A DNA stretch of 64,000 nt from Narthecium ossifragum. Taxonomy: Eukaryota; Streptophyta; Magnoliopsida; Dioscoreales; Nartheciaceae. This document shows, piece by piece, positions 55,096 through 64,000 of this stretch (its first letter is position 1; each line of letters opens with the position of its first letter). The translations under genes and the position numbers were made by a program. The stretch covers positions 10,914,779-10,978,778 of the forward strand of contig OY986971.1 in NCBI GenBank assembly GCA_963920575.1, read 5' to 3'. The notes under the pieces were generated by a model. It worked only from the letters and a program-made list of their open reading frames with translations, had not been told where the DNA came from and ran no database searches.

Positions 55096-56116
55096 TAATA
55101 AGATTAATGCTGAAGTTATTGATGAGTTAAATGATGATGCAAGTGAGGAAGTTGAAAAGGAGGAACGCTCGAAAAGGCCACCATCGGCCACATCTGCTTT
55201 TGATCATGAAAAGAGAGCAAATTCAGTTCCGGAGGTTCATCACAACTCTCCTCCACCATATGTGCCGCCGATTCCGTTTCCAGGCCGCCTGAAGAAAGCC
55301 CAAATTGATAAGTCTTATTCTGAAATTTATTATATTCTATCTAAGGTTAATGTGAACTTACCATTGCTTGATGTGATTAGGAAAATACCAGCCTTTCCAA
55401 AGTTCTTCAAGGAACTACGTACTTCTAAACGTAAGTATGAACCTCATGAAAAGGTGATGGTTTCAGAGACGGCAAGCGCGGTTCTACAAAGGAAGCTTCC
55501 ACCCAAGCTTAAGGATCCAGGGAGTTTTAATATTAATATTACTGTTGGGGATACAAAAATAGGGGAGGCAATGCTTGACTTAGGAGCTAGTGTTAATTTG
55601 ATGCCTTACTCTGTTTTCCTTCAGCTAGGTGTTGGTAAATTAAAACCTACTACGATGTCTCTACAACTTGCAGATCGTTCAATTAAATATCCATTAGGCA
55701 TTGTAGAAGACATCTTAGTACAACTTGATAAGTTAATTATCCCTGCTGATTTTGTGATATTGGATATGGATGATGCACCATTGAATGATAGAAAATTGCC
55801 TATTTTGTTGGGACGTCCATTTATGGCCACAGCCAAGACTATGATAAATGTGCAGGATGGTAAGCTCAGCATGACAGTTTTAGGTGAAACTGTTGAATTT
55901 AAAGTGTTTGAGTCTATGTCATGTCCTTCAAGCTCTTTTGATTGCTTCTCAATAAATGCTGTAGATTCATTGGTGTTCTCTAATTTCAGGCAGGAGCAAG
56001 TGGAGACTACATTGAAAGCAGATTTGAAGATGGTGCAGAATGACTTGCACAGCTATAAGAGAGCACAGGAGGTCTTCGCACCGCTTGAAGCATTACAACC
56101 ATACAAACCTGGCTGA
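55050..56116 (+). pseudogene. pro: Aspartic protease region of element A, +1 frame
   Basis: The frame is open from 54977, but homology becomes recognisable after about 55080: acidic DELNDDASEEVEKEE, then PFPGRLKKAQIDKSY, KVNVNLPLLDVIRKIPAFPKFFKEL, PPKLKDPGSFNI, catalytic DLGASVNLMPYSVF (from 55577), [21 protein letters not shown] and ILLGRPFMATAKTMI. It ends naturally at 56116 (LQPYKPG). Gag and protease are in one frame in the 12.7-kb element but one base apart here. This could be an indel or a frameshift site; the overlap is 55050-55095. No RT follows. The protease active site is intact, unlike the nonsense-interrupted one of the larger element. Confidence 0.85.
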
Positions 56117-57309
56117 ACGTTAAGGCTTTGCAGTACGTCTTGCCTAGACGTTAAATAAAGCGTTGGGTGGGAGGCAACCCACCAAGGTAACCTATTTTTA
56201 AGTTTAAGTTTTAGTTTTCAGTCTTATGTTTCTCTTTTGTTTTTCTTTTAGGTTTTCAGCCACCCGGAGGATGCTTGAGGAGATGTTCGCTATTCTATCA
56301 GGTGGCCTCGTTCTTATTTACAGTATCTTGTCTCTTCCTTCTCTGGAAATTTTTGGATTGCCACCTCCTACATATTTTTATTGGATAAATGCACATATTG
56401 AGGACAATGTTGATTTCAGGTTGGAGGGTGTAGACATTCATGACTTTATTCATGCTACCTTATTGGTTTAATAGTGTTAAATTGTACATGAGCTGAAATT
56501 TTTTTATGCTTATTATGCATGTTGCTTTCATATGGATTGACCAATATATTGATTGCATGCGTGATAACCTGAAAGTATAACATCATGTGATCCACACACG
56601 AACACTTTATGTGCAGCGGTAATTATACTCACTAGAGGAATGAGCATGCTATTGTTAATCTAGACCATGATTTCAGCATTAGCTAGTGTTGAGTATTGCA
56701 TACAGAAAAAAAAAAAAGAGAAAAAGTTCTGGAGCTTGATAAAGCTGTGCCTAAACAACTATTAAGTGATCTACTGAGTAACCGAGTGTTCTTGCCTCAG
56801 GAAGCGGGGAGCTCGCGTAAAAAGGTAGAACCACTTATAGCTATAAAAAAAAAAAAAAACTATTAAGTGTTTTGCTAAGTAACCGGGTCTCTGCGCCTCA
56901 AGAAGTGGAGAGTGCTCGCGTAAAAAGGCAAAATGTCTGATAGTTGAAAAGAAAAAAAAAAGGGAAAGAAAGAGCATGCTGTACTTAAAGTGCGAGGGTT
57001 GGATGATTGGTCATGAAGATAGTAGTGTGCTTGGACTAATGGTGGGTAGAAGTTGCTTCTGCACGTAACATTTATTTGTCACGTCACATGTGTTCTTCTG
57101 GATGGTGATTAGCATGTTTGATGTGTAGAAGTTGATTTCATGTGTTGGTAGTATGTGTATGAGTATAAGAAATTTTCATACTCTGTACTGTATGAAACAC
57201 TATTGACTTGATAAGGTAGAATTTTTATCAGACATGTCTACATCCTTGAACCGTTGGTGTGCTTAATATATTTTATGCGCTTAAAATTACTAGAGACTAG
57301 CAATAAGCT
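56117..57309 (+). other. 3' non-coding region of element A
   Basis: It begins with GGGTGGGAGGCAACCCACC (56165), a motif shared with 35226. A T-rich tract ending TTGTTTTTCTTTTAG (about 56250) is splice-acceptor-like and precedes a hydrophobic 81-codon frame (56226-56471). That frame has one possible membrane segment but no homology I recognise, so I do not call it a gene. The repeated AGTAACCG motif follows. Confidence 0.55.
56725..56950 (+). other. Conserved 3' RNA-like motif, two copies (element A)
   Basis: Copy one: GGAGCTTGATAAAGCTGTGCC, GAGTAACCGAGTGTTCTTGCC and GGGGAGCTCGCGTAAAAAGG (56728-56826). Copy two: AAGTAACCGGGTCTCTGCGCC and GAGAGTGCTCGCGTAAAAAGG (56876-56929). The copies are separated and followed by A-runs. 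It matches 37466-37665 in the other element closely, although the coding regions around them are far more diverged. Confidence 0.6.
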
Positions 57310-57321
57310 GGTTGGGGGGTG
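57310..57321 (+). other. Polypurine tract of element A
   Basis: GGTTGGGGGGTG abuts the 3' LTR and corresponds to the tract at 38178. Confidence 0.85.
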
Positions 57322-58990
57322 TGATGAGTACATGAAAGTGCACTCTGAACAACCTTATAACCATCTCAATTGCTAAATTATTATCCTTAATCAACATCTT
57401 TATTACTATTTTTATATCTATATGTGCTTCACATGGTTGTTTGGAAAATGCAGGAAAAAGGAGAAAAGAAGCTGAAAAGAGTGCATGGATCAAATTTAAA
57501 GATTTATCTGTACCTGCTCATGAAGAACCAGAGGATGTGCCATACATGGTTGGAAAGCTCTTGAAGTCTAGATTCTGGAGAATTTTACGGTTCGTTATTC
57601 CGAGTTTTCTAGAGGAAGTTACGGCAATTTCAGTACCGATGCGCAGTCTGAATGGCAGAAAGGAAAATAAGCTGGACGTCCGAGCGAAGGTCCGATCGAT
57701 CGGACCACGCAAAAACGTGACAGAACATGTGTTTTTCAGCCACAACACATCCGATCGATCCCTCCATCGCTCTTATGGGGTTCGATCGATCCGACACCAA
57801 TGGTCCGATCGATCGGGCTCGGAAAAAGTCAAAAACAGCGGATTTTTACTCAACCGATCGATCCAACACTCATAATTCGATCGATCGGACTTGGGAATTA
57901 AAGGGTGACAGAACGTATGCTTTTTAGAGGAACACAATTCGATCGATCGGACCATCGATCGAACTCGGGAAGAGCCAGAGATGAAGAATTTTTACGAAGT
58001 CGATCGATCCGACTCCTTTAGTCCGATCGATCGGGCTCGGGCGTAAATAGAAGTTGGAGATTTCAATGAGACCGATCGATCCAACATCCCGAGGAGGATC
58101 GATCGGACGTTTCCAGTGAATTAAATCAACGGTTTTCATTTAACCCGAGTTTAGGCCTATAAATAGGATACTTAGGGTTATCAAAAGGGGACTTTTGGGA
58201 GGACTTTTGGCAGCGTTTGGAGGCGAGGAGAAGGGTTCCAGGCTTGGTTTTCTTTTCTTATTTCTTCTTTATTTCTCCATTAGTTTTGTTGCCCTCATGG
58301 TGAACATGAGTGGCTAGTTTCTTTTCTAAGGTACCGATGTAGCCTAACTGAATCGTTCAATGTTATTGGATCATGATTATTTAATCAGTTTATTTTCCTT
58401 GTTTCATTCATTATTATAACTGAAATCTTAAATACCTTTATCTGGCCAATAGAAGTATTATAGATTGTTGTATGTGAGATTGGGCGAGGGTTCATTCCCT
58501 AATCTTGCAGGATCTATGAATGAATGAGTTTATGTCGAGGCCGGGATCAAGCTAAGAGTATTCTTGGTTCATAATTGTTCTTCAGAGCTTAATGGATTCT
58601 TGATTAACACTTAGTTATGGGTTCATTAGTTAGGGTTAATTGAGGGTACTTGGTGAAGACCGCGGCCGAACGGATCATCATACCGGAAGAACGAGCCCTT
58701 GGAATTAAACTGAGATCTTTATTGATTCAATGCATAGAATGAGGATGTTATGGTGAAATCGGAACCTTAGTATCCATCCATCATATTTTCATCTTTTTCT
58801 TATTTCGTTATTAGGTCATCTATTTTCGAGACTTCATATTTCTTCTTTTCTCTTCCATATTTTCTTTCTTTTCCGTTCTTAGCATTTTACTCTATTAATC
58901 TCTACAAATCTCTGTGGGTACGATACTCGTCTTTCTACTATACTGATTGCACCGATTCGTATACTTGCGAGATATAAAATTTATTCATCA
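57322..58990 (+). mobile_element. 3' LTR of element A
   Basis: 1669 bp, same ends as the 5' LTR; palindrome array 57694-58105; TATA box TATAAATA at 58158. The right TSD is ACCTC at 58991-58995. Confidence 0.95.
57694..58105. promoter_or_regulatory. GATCGATC array in 3' LTR of element A
   Basis: Same cores and spacing as the 5' LTR array. I see no difference between the two arrays by eye, although the LTRs differ elsewhere. Confidence 0.6.
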
Positions 58991-59614
58991 ACCTCCAATC
59001 GTCGAACAACAATGTATTCAGGTCAATCTAACCCTATCATCGAAAATGATTGAATACTACAAATCGGGTCCTGGACCAAGCTACCCGCAACGGTCCTAAG
59101 AGATAGATCCGAACCACCCTAAAGCCCGGATCGGCAACGCCCTACACAGATGCAGCTAATACACAACACAATGCATGTATGCACATGTGCAGGATAAAAC
59201 ATGTAAACATGCAACGATATGTGATGATATACAATAACAAGGTCTGGGCACGGCACCCTGCCAGCCCGGGATGGTGAGCAGATAAATAAGGTCTAGGGAC
59301 TGCTACTGTTGTACCCCACCAACTGTCAGCAGTCCAACACAACACCTGCACCGGGAAGCAGCCCCGCAAACAACAGCTCACATAGATAACAGACAAAGCC
59401 CTCGGCGCACGCCGGCTTGCAAGGCTAGGGAAAGCTGTAGGGTTACTCGCCCGTTTATTCTAAACATCCCGGGAGTCATCACTCCCCCGGTTCACCACTG
59501 CCCCTATTATAGGGCTAACATGCTTAATCATATATACAAGGTATAAGACAGTAGAGAAAGCCAATATACCAAGCCCCGCGGGCAAAAACCAAGAAAAACC
59601 TCTCTGCTGCTAAA

Positions 59615-59935
59615 AGGATCGATCCTTCCTAAGAAAGGATCGATCTTTTAAGTAATAGCGAGCCTTCCCTCACTGTCGAGCATAAGAGATCGATCCTTCC
59701 TCCCAGGAAGATCGATCTTTCTCGAGACAGAGGGTACCCTTCATGTCGCGCCAAGAGAGATCGATCCTTCCTCCCAGGAAGATCGATCTCCCTCGCGACG
59801 AAGAGTAACCTTGCTATCCAAGAACCGGGATCGATCTCTCCAAGCAGAGGATCGATCCTGCATCGGGCGTAGCAAGACCAACACAGAGGGATCGATCCTT
59901 CCTCAAGAGGGATCGATCCTAATGGGTTCTCCGGC
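59615..59935. promoter_or_regulatory. GATCGATC array, GGATCGATCC type, in solo LTR
   Basis: About ten cores in 320 bp, arranged as pairs such as GGATCGATCCTTCC then GGAAGATCGATCT, so larger hairpins of 35-40 bp are possible. The block AGAGATCGATCCTTCCTCCC occurs twice (about 59687 and 59757), a tandem duplication of about 70 bp. A further pair is at 60291-60325. Confidence 0.6.
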
Positions 59936-62019
59936 GTACTTCCTACGAGAAATACCGCCGGAGGAGACATCCAAACTTAACGAAACTCTAGGATCTGATA
60001 TATCAAGATCCCACGAGTCCAAAACCAATGAAAACACGAGAAACAAACATGTATATCAAGAGATCTAAGTAAAAGAACACAATCAAACCGGAAAACTCAA
60101 AACCCCGAAATAAAAGTAGGTAAGAATCCCTACCCGAGCAAAACCAGCTTAAATCCAAGCAGCTAGGCCTTGGATCGTCCTCAAATGCCTTCAAAAATCG
60201 CAAGATCTTAGCTCAAATCTCCGGATTTCAAAAGGGATTCAAATAAGAAAGTCTCGTCTGCTTTATAGGCAAACGAACCGACTTATGAATGATCGATCCT
60301 TCCCTAGGCAAGGATCGATCCTTCATGACGATCGCACTTGACTTCTTGGCATAAGAAGATCGATTCTTTTTGTGTTGAAAGCTAAACTTAGGCAAGAACT
60401 CAAGCCTAAGTCCGGATCTTTCGATCCCGGGTCCCACTAACCGTTCTAACCAAACATTACCACAAACATGGTCAGTGTGTGCACACCCGGGTGTGAAACT
60501 AGCCGACAAGGTGCAATTTACCAAATTGCCCTTGTGGTTCACGACGAGTCACAGGAGTAGAGGGACGGGTCCTCACATCTACACTACGACACACAGAAGG
60601 AAGAGGGAAAAGCAAAAGTGTCGCCTTTAAGTAGGACCTGGGTGTATACAGGGGTCCCACAACCCCACCGAGTGTCCTTGAGGCCCAGGAGCAGCCATCA
60701 GTAGCAGGAACAACACTGGCGACACACAACTACAGGGAACGGCACTGCATGCGGGAAAAAGGCACCGCTGAGTAGGCAACTCCTCTACCCCAGGGTCCGC
60801 ACAGTGGGACACCGGCTACACCTTAGCATCCGACTCAAGGCCGACACGACCTCTACAATCATCAAGCATCAAGTGCACCAGTCATCTAGGCCTATCATCG
60901 AATCGACTGGACACCACAATTTGAATCGGGTCCAAACTACCCAACCCCCGTCTTAGGGCTAAGTCCGAGCTTCTAGCCTCGGGATGGTGACCCATAGATC
61001 ACCCATACCCTAACCAATGCAACTAATGCACAAATCAACGATGCATGCTATGACATACACAGACAGGAGATAGGCATACAACAGTATGATAAGGCATCAT
61101 AAAAGTCAACTGGATCGCTACAGCGGTACTACTGACCGCTGCCAGCCGATCCACAGTGGGTCCCGGTATTACGACGGTACCACGACCGCCAACCACGGAC
61201 TCCTGCAACGGGAAGCAACCCTGAAAACGATGATGAACAGTACATAATATAATATTATATTCTGAAATATAATATTATATTCAAAACACTCAAAGCCTCT
61301 ACTTAGGGGCTAATTGATCCCGTCGATCCGACATTCAAACGACGTCGGATTCAAGATCCAATTTAGCCATCAGTAGGGGTATATACCAGGATCAACATAT
61401 CCAAAATCCATAAACATCCAACGGTTGGATTAATGGGAAAACACTAATCAAAATCGTTAATCAACTAACTCATGAAAAATATAGTCCGATCGATCCCACT
61501 CCAACTTACTAAGCACTCGCTGCAACGCAGCCCTTCAGTAAACAATTTACAACAAATCGTAGGAAAATCAGAAAATTTTGAAATCAATTGGGTTAGAGAG
61601 TAGATTCAAAGATCTACAACTCTTATGCTCATCACAACCCAAGATCATGTACGTACCGGCCGAAAAACTCACCGCAAGCCGGCTTTTCTTCAAGAACAGC
61701 AAAAACCGGAAAATTCGAGGTTAATCATGCATAAAACCTACTAAGATCTCAACCAAAGATCACAAAACCCATATCAGAAAATTTACTAGGCATGAGGAAA
61801 CCAGCAAGACAAAGATCAACAAGATCCAACGTCTAGATCTAGAGAAACCCAAAGAAGAACACAGTAGGTAGAAGAACCTACCCGAAACGCACTCCTCGGC
61901 TGATTCCCTGCGAACTAGTCACCAACACAGCTCCAAACAACTTCAAAGATCTTCCTCTCGTTGCCACGGTTCCAACAAGCCTTGGAACACCCAAAACAGT
62001 GGCTGGAGGAGGGACAATG

Positions 62020-62215
62020 GTGAAGAAGAAGGAGCTGCCGGAGAAGCAAGGGAAGAAAACAGAGCCGCGGGAGAAGAAGAAAGAAGGAAGAAGAAAGGGA
62101 GAAGAAGGAGGAGGAGAAGAGGAAGAAAAGAAGGGAAAAGGGGAAGGGGAAAACCGGGGGAAGGGGGGAAAAGGTGAAGGAGGGGAGGGAAAGTCCTCCC
62201 CTTCTGACAGGAGAG
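62020..62215 (+). repeat. Homopurine tract in 5' LTR of the pol-gag relic
   Basis: Nearly pure A+G on the plus strand, equivalent to 44430-44640 in the twin solo LTR. Frames across it are artefacts. Confidence 0.7.
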
Positions 62216-62267
62216 AGCGACGGCCAATGGCGGCCGTCCTCGCGAAGCAGAAAAAGCCACCGACGCG

Positions 62268-62460
62268 AGTCTGATCGATCGCTCCAAGGCGCGATCAATC
62301 GCTCGCGCCCCGGATCGATCCAAACACCAAGTCGGATCGAATCGACAAAGGCTGGATCGATCCAACACCAAGTCGGATCGATTCGAGCGGGTCAAAACCC
62401 ACCGACTAGTGAGCGAGTCCGATCGATCCCTCCTACGAGCGATCGATTGCTCAAGGGCCG
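62268..62460. promoter_or_regulatory. GATCGATC array in 5' LTR of the pol-gag relic
   Basis: Same order as 44688-44868 but with several cores mutated (GCGATCAATCGC, TCGGATCGAATCGAC, GATCGATTGC) and with CCTCCTACGA between the last two cores, which the twin lacks. Confidence 0.55.
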
Positions 62461-62662
62461 TAAGCTGCCCAAAAGCAAGCTTCAGCGTGCCCGAGCTGGG
62501 ATCTTCCGATCCCGGGTCCACCTAGCCATTCTAAACAAACACTAACACATACAAGTTCAGTGTGTGCACACGCGGATGTGAAACAAACCAACAAGGCGCA
62601 ATTTGCCAAATTGCCCTTGCGGTCAACAACGAGCCACAGGGATAGAGGGACAGGTCCTCACA

Positions 62663-63234
62663 CTGGTGAACCTCGCTGCTTACTACGCCACTGACTGCGT
62701 TTCCTGGGAGATACTGAGGTATTCCCGAACCAAGGCCTGACGCGCACTCTGAGGGAAGTAAGCGTCGAGAAAAGATGAACGGAATGTAACCCACGAGGGG
62801 TCACCCCGTTCCCGACGGCTAAGACAGTACTCCACCAGTCCAAAGCGTCCCCGTCGAGCTGGAAACACAGCCAGTCTGACCCGAACCCGGTCATCCTGGA
62901 TGAACAAATCGTCGAGGACACGATTGACAAGACTGACTCCTCTCAGCCGGTCGTCCGCTACTGGCGGTTCACCCTCAGCGCCACTGAACCTCGGCGGGTT
63001 CAGCTCCTCGAAGGTGATCATCGATGCCGTTACAGCACGTTCGCTAAGTGGCGGAAGAACCCTCTCGGTGAAAAGAGAGGTGTTTTCCCCCACCGCGAAC
63101 TCAACACTCGTCTATGGTGCTGGTGCAGAATCTCGGGGTAAAGCTGCAGCGGCTACTGGAGCCTGCCGGACGGTGCGCTGCTCATGCGACTGGCCACGAC
63201 TCACAACGGAACGAGGCACCTGACTCCTCGGCAT
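62663..63234 (-). pseudogene. gag: Gag N-terminal part, second copy
   Basis: It starts at the ATG at 63234 (MPRSQVPRSVVSRGQ) and reads ASMITFEELNPPRFSGAEGEPP, RLRGVSLVNRVLDDLFIQDDRV, then a frame slip at VFPARRG, LVEYCLSRRERGDPSWVTFRSSFLDAYFPQSARQALVREYLSISQ. It stops at the same CTGGT junction as the copy at 45074-45679. It lacks the 36-bp templated insertion of copy 1 and is less disrupted. Confidence 0.85.
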
Positions 63235-63420
63235 CTGCACCCCCACCATAAACAACAAGTATCCACTTGTCAGAAACTGCAAAACAAGCAGTACAAATAG
63301 GAAGCAAAAAAGCATAACACATCAAAAGGAGCATGCACGGATGTTCTAGACATAGAAGTAACCCATTCCACACTCAATCTCAACCGAAACCTGATCCTAA
63401 CCCTGGGATCTACAACTTAT

Positions 63421-63432
63421 GCTCTGATACCA
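63421..63432 (-). other. Primer-binding site, initiator-Met type (copy 2)
   Basis: The minus strand reads TGGTATCAGAGC, three bases from the LTR at 63436. Confidence 0.88.
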
Positions 63433-63435
63433 AGC

Positions 63436-64000
63436 TGTCGCACCCCGACCCGTGAAAGCCCAACCGGGCCAGGCGATGCGAACCGAAACCTAACAAACCA
63501 CGGAAATAATTGACGAGGGTTCCCTCTAACCTAGTGGTCTCCCTAACAATTCACCAAAGCAACCTCAATTTAAAAGACATAATTAAATTACAAGCCTCGA
63601 ACCTCAGATTACAAAATCCAAGTGAATTTAATATACATATCCTTGGAGAGGGTAAGATTCAAATACAACATTTATACTCCCGTAGGAGACTAACTAACCA
63701 AGGTTTCAAAAGCAGTAAAAGATCACCACCTCTCAGACTTCGCCTGGCACCGCCGCACCGCCGACCAACTGCCGGGTAGGGGCCACCAAAGAGGAGCTAG
63801 CGTTTGCACCTGCAAAACGCAGTCTGGGTAGGAGTGAGCACTAAGCTCAGCAGGGTTTCACATGACGACACACAGAAGGAAGAGGGAAACGCAAGAGTGT
63901 CGCCCTCAAGTAAGACCTGGATGTATACAGGGGTCCCATAACCCCACCATGTGTCCCTGAGGTCCTACGATCATGGTCTTCCAGAAGAACTGCTCACATG
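63436..64000 (-). mobile_element. 5' LTR of gag-only chromovirus, copy 2, runs off window
   Basis: It starts TGTCGCACCCCGACCCGTGA and follows the copy at 45881-46460 almost base for base to the end of the window. Confidence 0.85.

Larger units (their letters stand above)
52004..58990 (+). mobile_element. 7-kb Athila-type gag-protease element (element A)
   Basis: It has two LTRs of exactly 1669 bp each (52004-53672, 57322-58990), a perfect TSD ACCTC (51999-52003 and 58991-58995), PBS, gag, protease and PPT. The 3.65-kb interior has no RT, RNase H or integrase, so the element cannot move without a helper. By eye the LTRs differ at about 15 sites (about 1%), so the insertion is young and among the most recent events here. 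Its layout resembles the non-autonomous TR-GAG class described in plants, but with protease retained. Two solo relatives (2998, 21934) and one LTR at 15545 show the family has been active repeatedly. Confidence 0.95.
51363..60577 (-). mobile_element. Solo chromovirus LTR split by the 7-kb element
   Basis: It starts TGTCGCGCCCCGACCCGCGT and ends GAGGGACGGGTCCTCACA, with a perfect TSD TCTAC (51358-51362 and 60578-60582). Its parts, 51363-52003 and 58996-60577, make 2223 bp. The 7-kb Athila-type element entered at ACCTC. The LTR carries its own GATCGATC array (59615-59935 and about 60291-60325) of the GGATCGATCC / AGATCGATCT type. Confidence 0.92.
50950..62662 (-). mobile_element. Chromovirus 5' LTR split by a nested solo LTR
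   Basis: The left part (50950-51362) starts TGTCGCGCCCCGAACAGCGA. The right part (60583-62662) resumes ACTACGACACACAGAAGG and ends GGACAGGTCCTCACA. With the insertion and one TSD removed it is 2493 bp, the twin of the solo LTR at 42588-45073. It adjoins the PBS of the pol-gag relic, so it is that element's 5' LTR. To its right comes CTGGTGAACC, the same gag junction as at 45074. The AT motif is duplicated at 61248-61283. Confidence 0.88.

Noticed and set aside
56226..56471. Hydrophobic 81-codon frame in element A as an env-like protein
   Set aside because: Too short, one possible membrane segment only, in T-rich non-coding DNA, with no recognisable homology.

Overview
This window is nuclear DNA from a land plant, almost certainly an angiosperm with a repeat-rich genome. 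It is nearly all nested LTR retrotransposons. The evidence is Athila-type and chromovirus-type Ty3 gag-pol proteins, a Ty1-copia gag, primer-binding sites matching plant initiator-Met and Asp tRNAs, polypurine tracts, and 5-bp target-site duplications (TSDs) that can be paired by eye. I see no bacterial features, rRNA or tRNA genes, CRISPR array or intact host gene. The only host-gene sequence I recognise is a fragment of a plant beta-1,3-glucanase (GH17) near 10.7 kb.

Layout. 1-8.4 kb: chromovirus LTR pieces, a solo LTR (2016-5354) holding a solo Athila-type LTR (2998-4666), and low-copy DNA with two tandem-repeat blocks. 8.4-10.5 kb: a truncated copia element with a long inverted-repeat LTR. 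11.2-19.4 kb: a plus-strand chromovirus gag-pro relic broken by three LTR insertions. 19.4-26.1 kb: a minus-strand chromovirus with its RT core deleted and a solo LTR in its chromodomain. 26.6-41.7 kb: a chromovirus LTR split by a 12.7-kb Athila-type element (26965-39623, TSD CGCCT) that carries gag-pol and an extra acidic ORF. 41.7-46.5 kb: the gag-only interior of the split-LTR element, interrupted by a solo LTR. 46.5-50.9 kb: a decayed chromovirus pol-gag. 50.9-64 kb: that element's 5' LTR, containing a solo LTR, which in turn contains a young 6987-bp Athila-type element (52004-58990, TSD ACCTC) that encodes only Gag and protease. After it comes a second copy of the gag/5'-LTR block.

How the parts relate. 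The 12.7-kb element has the full enzyme set but two nonsense codons. The 7-kb element lacks RT, RNase H and integrase. The two share PBS type, PPT, the first residues of Gag and a duplicated 3' non-coding motif, so mobilisation of the short one by an Athila-type helper is plausible (inference). The most striking signal is not a gene. Dense arrays of GATCGATC-centred or GGTCGACC-centred palindromes occur in several unrelated LTR families. In the Athila-type LTRs they sit directly upstream of the TATA box; in the 12.7-kb element they flank gag-pol. Array length and flanking bases differ between families and even between sister LTRs. All identities and counts here are by eye; no alignment or database search was run.
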